Source: Mallotus nudiflorus (lineage: Eukaryota > Streptophyta > Magnoliopsida > Malpighiales > Euphorbiaceae). From it: a DNA stretch of 64,000 bases. Positions within the stretch are counted from its first letter, which is position 1. The number at the start of each line of letters is the position of its first letter. The notes beneath the pieces are model-generated. The model saw only the letters and a list, made by a program, of their open reading frames with translations, made no database searches and was not told where the DNA came from. Location: assembly GCA_947683625.1 (NCBI GenBank), contig CANTUR010000057.1:3160501-3224500 (forward strand). The letters run 5' to 3'. Made by a program: the position numbers and the translations under genes. Below are positions 60,776-64,000 of the stretch, piece after piece.

Positions 60776-62250
60776 TATCAATGTACTAATACATTGGAGA
60801 AGAACAGAATATTTTTTGTATACTTGGTAGAAGAATAAGACATAAAAGAAAAATTAGGGTTAATAATCTTCTTTGTATTACTTTATTAATATCAATTTCA
60901 TAATTATTTTAATTATATTTAATTTTTTAATATAAATTTAAATATAATTTATTATAAATTGTTTGTAAAAATGTATTCAGTTATTTTTTTGTTTGCAAAA
61001 AATCTAATTTCATATCTTTGGTTTAAATAACAATTTTATAAAATATATTTTCAATAAATTTTATATTATATTTTATTATATATATTTAATATAAATTTTA
61101 GAATTACAACTAATATTTATTTGCTAAAAATATGCTTTTGTGGTACCAAATTTTTATCAAATAAGAGCAGCCAACTTGCAGCCAAGGTCACTAGGTCAAT
61201 TGGGTCACTGGTCATTATTCAGTTAATTTCACCACAATTATCATTACGTCAAGAATTGCATCATTAAACTTTGATTATAGTACATGTACATTAGAAATAC
61301 AAGTCTAATTAAACGGCCCTTTTCTTTACTTTACCAAAAAAGGATAAATTAAACTTTAAATCATGTGAAATCCAAAAAGCCAAATACCATGAAGAAATGG
61401 CAAGAATTATATTTTAAATTTTATATATATAATTTTTTTTAATTGTATTTTAACCTTTCTGGCATATATTATTGGTATATATATATTTAATAATTAGGAG
61501 GTTAAAGGAAAAATAGAAAAATTAACTAATAACATCACTTTATAATATTTAACTTCACTTTATAATATTTATCAACTGAACTGAATCGCTATTAGAATAT
61601 AAATGGATGACATCATATATTTTATTTTGTTATGTTTAGTCTTTTAGAATTTTCAAGATAATATAATCGAGGTGAATCGTTCCAACATTGTATCGGACGT
61701 TCTGAAAGGGATGAATATTTCCTGATATTCTAAAAAGGAAAAAAAAAATCATACTTTTTAATTATCTGTCTATTTCGGAAATTAAGAAAGGAGAATTTTG
61801 ACAAAAAAAAAAAAAGAGAAAGGACAACGGTAGTGTGTCCATCCATGGGACACTAAACAACAAAAAGTTTTTATTTCAAATTACATTTTTATTCCCATTT
61901 GCTATATTATGTAGAATAAATTATATATTAATTCAAAACGACTAAAAATAATTGGACAATTAATTTAAATAATAAAAGTTAAAAACTTAAAATAAAATAA
62001 ATGAACCTATCGTGTTATAATGTAAAGAATTTTGTATTATAACTAATTTATATTTTTGTAATTTTTAAATTATTTCAAGGATATTTTGAAAAAATATCGC
62101 TCATAACCACGTCTATCTTTTCCATTAAGAAATGTTCCAACGTCCATTCAGTTCAGCGAAGTTACCAACTAATTAACTTCTGCTTAATTTGACTTTGATC
62201 TTACAAGTCGACATTCATCACCTACATGAAGATTCTTAGCAACTGTACAT
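60776..62250. other. AT-rich intergenic DNA
   Basis: No gene seen. There are several poly(A)/(T) and short TA tracts. A small hairpin (gtgtcc ... ggacac, 61837-61855) is present. Confidence 0.5.
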
Positions 62251-62376
62251 ATTCTTTTTTTTTTTAAACAACTAAGTATTTTCCATTAAAATAGATAAGG
62301 ATTACAAACTGGAAGCTCATAAGCCAGACTGAAGCATACAAACCCATGATAAAAAAATTTTCTTGTACCCGGTTTT
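62251..62376 (-). repeat. Poly(T)-headed fragment upstream of the GLR gene
   Basis: A poly(T) run (62251-62265) followed by 'ccattaaaatagataaggat' looks like the 3' end of another poly(A) retroposon on the minus strand. Right boundary uncertain. Confidence 0.3.
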
Positions 62377-62384
62377 TATAAAAA
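62377..62384 (+). promoter_or_regulatory. TATA box of the GLR gene
   Basis: TATAAAAA lies 81 bp upstream of the start codon at 62458. A second, weaker TATA-like run (ctataatatattata, 62391-62405) is nearer. Confidence 0.45.
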
Positions 62385-62457
62385 AATCCTCTATAATATA
62401 TTATATATGGCATTAAAAGAGGAAAAGCAGAATGCTACGCAGTGAACCAAATCAATA

Positions 62458-64000
62458 ATGGCGAGGAAGTTAAACCCTTCAAAATGTGTTTTATGTTTCG
62501 TATTCTTTCATTGTGTATGTATATTTCTGTTTTTGGAAATGGCAATAGCTCAAACCATAGCGAAAGTAGGTGTGATTGTTTATGATTATGATGGTTGGGT
62601 TGGCAACATGTGGTTGAGTTGTATCAACATGTCACTCGTTGACTTCTATGCCAACCACGGTCACTACAAAACTAGGATGGTTCTTCACACTCGAAACTCC
62701 AATGGAGATGTCATTGGTGCAGCTGCAGCAGGTTCGTCCCTTCTTTCTTTCTTTCTTTCTTTCTTTCTTTTTAGCAATGTTTTATAGTCGCTTGTTTAAA
62801 CATATGCATAGAATGGAGGCTCCGTTGAAGTTCATATATATACTTCCATTTTCATAACCTGGAATTAAAAAGTTGCTGAAAAGATTTCGAGTATTTGATT
62901 TTTCCAGTAAGAAAAAGAGCTGTTATATGCTAAAGGAGTATTCCAACCAACGCCTATTAATTTCGAACCATGGTGGCCTGAAGAGTTAGAATTCTTAAGT
63001 AAAACTTTAATTTCGAACTTCATGTGTGAAAAATTAGGCAGCGGAAAAATGTTACTCCTTCAGGAATTCATAACTATAAAATAGTTAGAAGTAATGTGAT
63101 TATTGAATGGTAAGAGGCAAAAAAACTAGTAAGTCCAAAAATTTTTGAAAAAGTTTTACTGTTTATTTTTTCCTCTGGACTTTGAATATATATTTTTTTC
63201 TTTTTGGACTAGTTGAAACAATGAATTCTCCACTGCTAGGGGAGAGAGTAAAGGGGGACTCTGAGTATTTTTTAATTACTTATATCACTATAAAAAAAAA
63301 ATACGATTATATATATATATATATAATGGTCGAAGTCCGAGTGTACAATCTCTGAACTCATGAAAAGGTGTAATTCTGCTGGTATTACCATTAATCCTTG
63401 CTGACTTTTGGTTAAGAGAAGTAGAAACGAAAATACTCTTGATTATTTTCTAATTTTCCTTCCTTAAACACAGCTTTGAACTTGGTAAAAAATGTGGAAG
63501 TACAGGCAATCATTGGACCAACAACATCAATGGAAGCGAACTTTGTTATTGAACTGGGAGAAAAAGCTCAAGTGCCCATTATATCATTTTCTGCATCTTC
63601 TCCTTCTCTTACTTCCTTAAGGAATCCTTACTTTTTTCAAGCTACCCAAAATGATAAAACACAAGTAAACGCAATAACTGCTATAGTTCAAGCCTTTGGT
63701 TGGAAACAAGCAGTGCCAATATATGTTGATAATGAATATGGAATTGGCATTATTCCTTACTTAATGGAAGCTTTGCAAGCAGTTGATACTCGTGTCAGCT
63801 ACCAGAGTGCAATTTCCCCATCAGCCAGCGATGATCAAATCCTTAAGGAGCTTTTCAAGTTGATGACAATGCAAACTAGAGTTTTCATCGTGCACATGTT
63901 ACCCTCTCTAGGCGCTCGGCTGTTCACGAAAGCAAAGGAGATTGGCATGATGAATGCAGGATACGTATGGATAATGACTGATGCGATGACCAACTTGTTA
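62458..64000 (+). CDS. Glutamate receptor-like channel, 5' part (GLR2-type)
   Basis: Plant GLRs are ligand-gated cation channels of the plasma membrane, opened by amino acids, that carry Ca2+ signals. Exon 1 (62458-62731) encodes a signal peptide (VLCFVFFHCVCIFLFLEMAI, about residues 11-30) and the start of the extracellular N-terminal domain: AKVGVIVYDYDGWVGNMWLS, INMSLVDFYANHGHYKTR and GDVIGAAAA. A phase-1 intron (62732-63473, GT/AG) joins to exon 2 (63474 on): LNLVKNVEVQAIIGPTTSME, ANFVIELGEKAQVPIISFSA, FQATQNDKTQV, IVQAFGWKQAVPIYVDNEYG, and on to IGMMNAGYVWIMTDAMTNLL at the window edge. No stop or frameshift interrupts the 267 codons visible. Full GLRs are about 900-950 residues, so S1, pore and S2 lie beyond. 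AIIGP, FGW and GYVWI are diagnostic of the family. The start is set by the signal peptide. Confidence 0.95.
62739..62770. repeat. (CTTT)n microsatellite in GLR intron 1
   Basis: About seven CTTT units lie just after the intron 1 donor site, on the transcribed strand. Confidence 0.95.
63309..63326. repeat. (TA)n run in GLR intron 1
   Basis: Short TA dinucleotide run within the intron. Confidence 0.9.

Overview
This is a very AT-rich stretch of plant nuclear DNA, almost certainly from a eudicot. It has spliced genes with GT/AG introns, plant-type glutamate receptor-like (GLR) sequence, and typical plant retroelements (Sirevirus-like and other Ty1/copia, a Tat-lineage and an Athila-like Ty3/gypsy element, L1-type LINEs, MITEs). 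I cannot name the species. Only one host gene looks alive: the 5' part of a clade-II-like GLR gene at 62458, open on the + strand to the end of the window.

The window is a decayed GLR tandem array taken apart by transposons. GLR intron or exon remnants lie at about 1790-2130, 18870-25719, 52790-53710, 58620-59480 and 60331-60516, all on the + strand like the surviving gene. Between them, in order: a hAT-like element with about 0.4-kb internal tandem repeats and a 571-bp solo-LTR-like insertion (2120-6470); a minus-strand Sirevirus-like copia element split by a 2278-bp solo gypsy LTR (6475-13085); a second, degenerate copia element (13900-18862); a GLR pseudogene whose last exon is split by an LTR element, itself split by an Athila-like element without genes (18870-25719); a MITE and a third, truncated copia element (25917-29212).

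29583-46388 is a decayed Tat-lineage gypsy element. On the + strand it has gag, protease, reverse transcriptase, two RNase H domains and integrase. Downstream, on the minus strand, lie two further spliced coding units: one with a plant mobile domain (PMD), one with a DUF7745-like domain, the latter with its own TATA box. Several short tandem-repeat families fill its non-coding parts.

46389-52789 is AT-rich DNA with a 3.5-kb LTR-like element (holding a 5'-truncated LINE with a 13-bp target duplication) and a MITE-derived duplication cluster. 52790-58418 is a second GLR pseudogene cut by a 4.7-kb LINE. 58419-62457 holds GLR debris, including an orphan promoter plus first exon, a short poly(A) retroposon and AT-rich DNA. 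The intact GLR gene follows.

Most retroelement genes carry stop codons where family alignment expects Gln or Trp, the pattern left by C-to-T decay of methylated DNA. The target duplications and nesting give a relative insertion order. All domain calls are from reading translations by eye; no database search was run.
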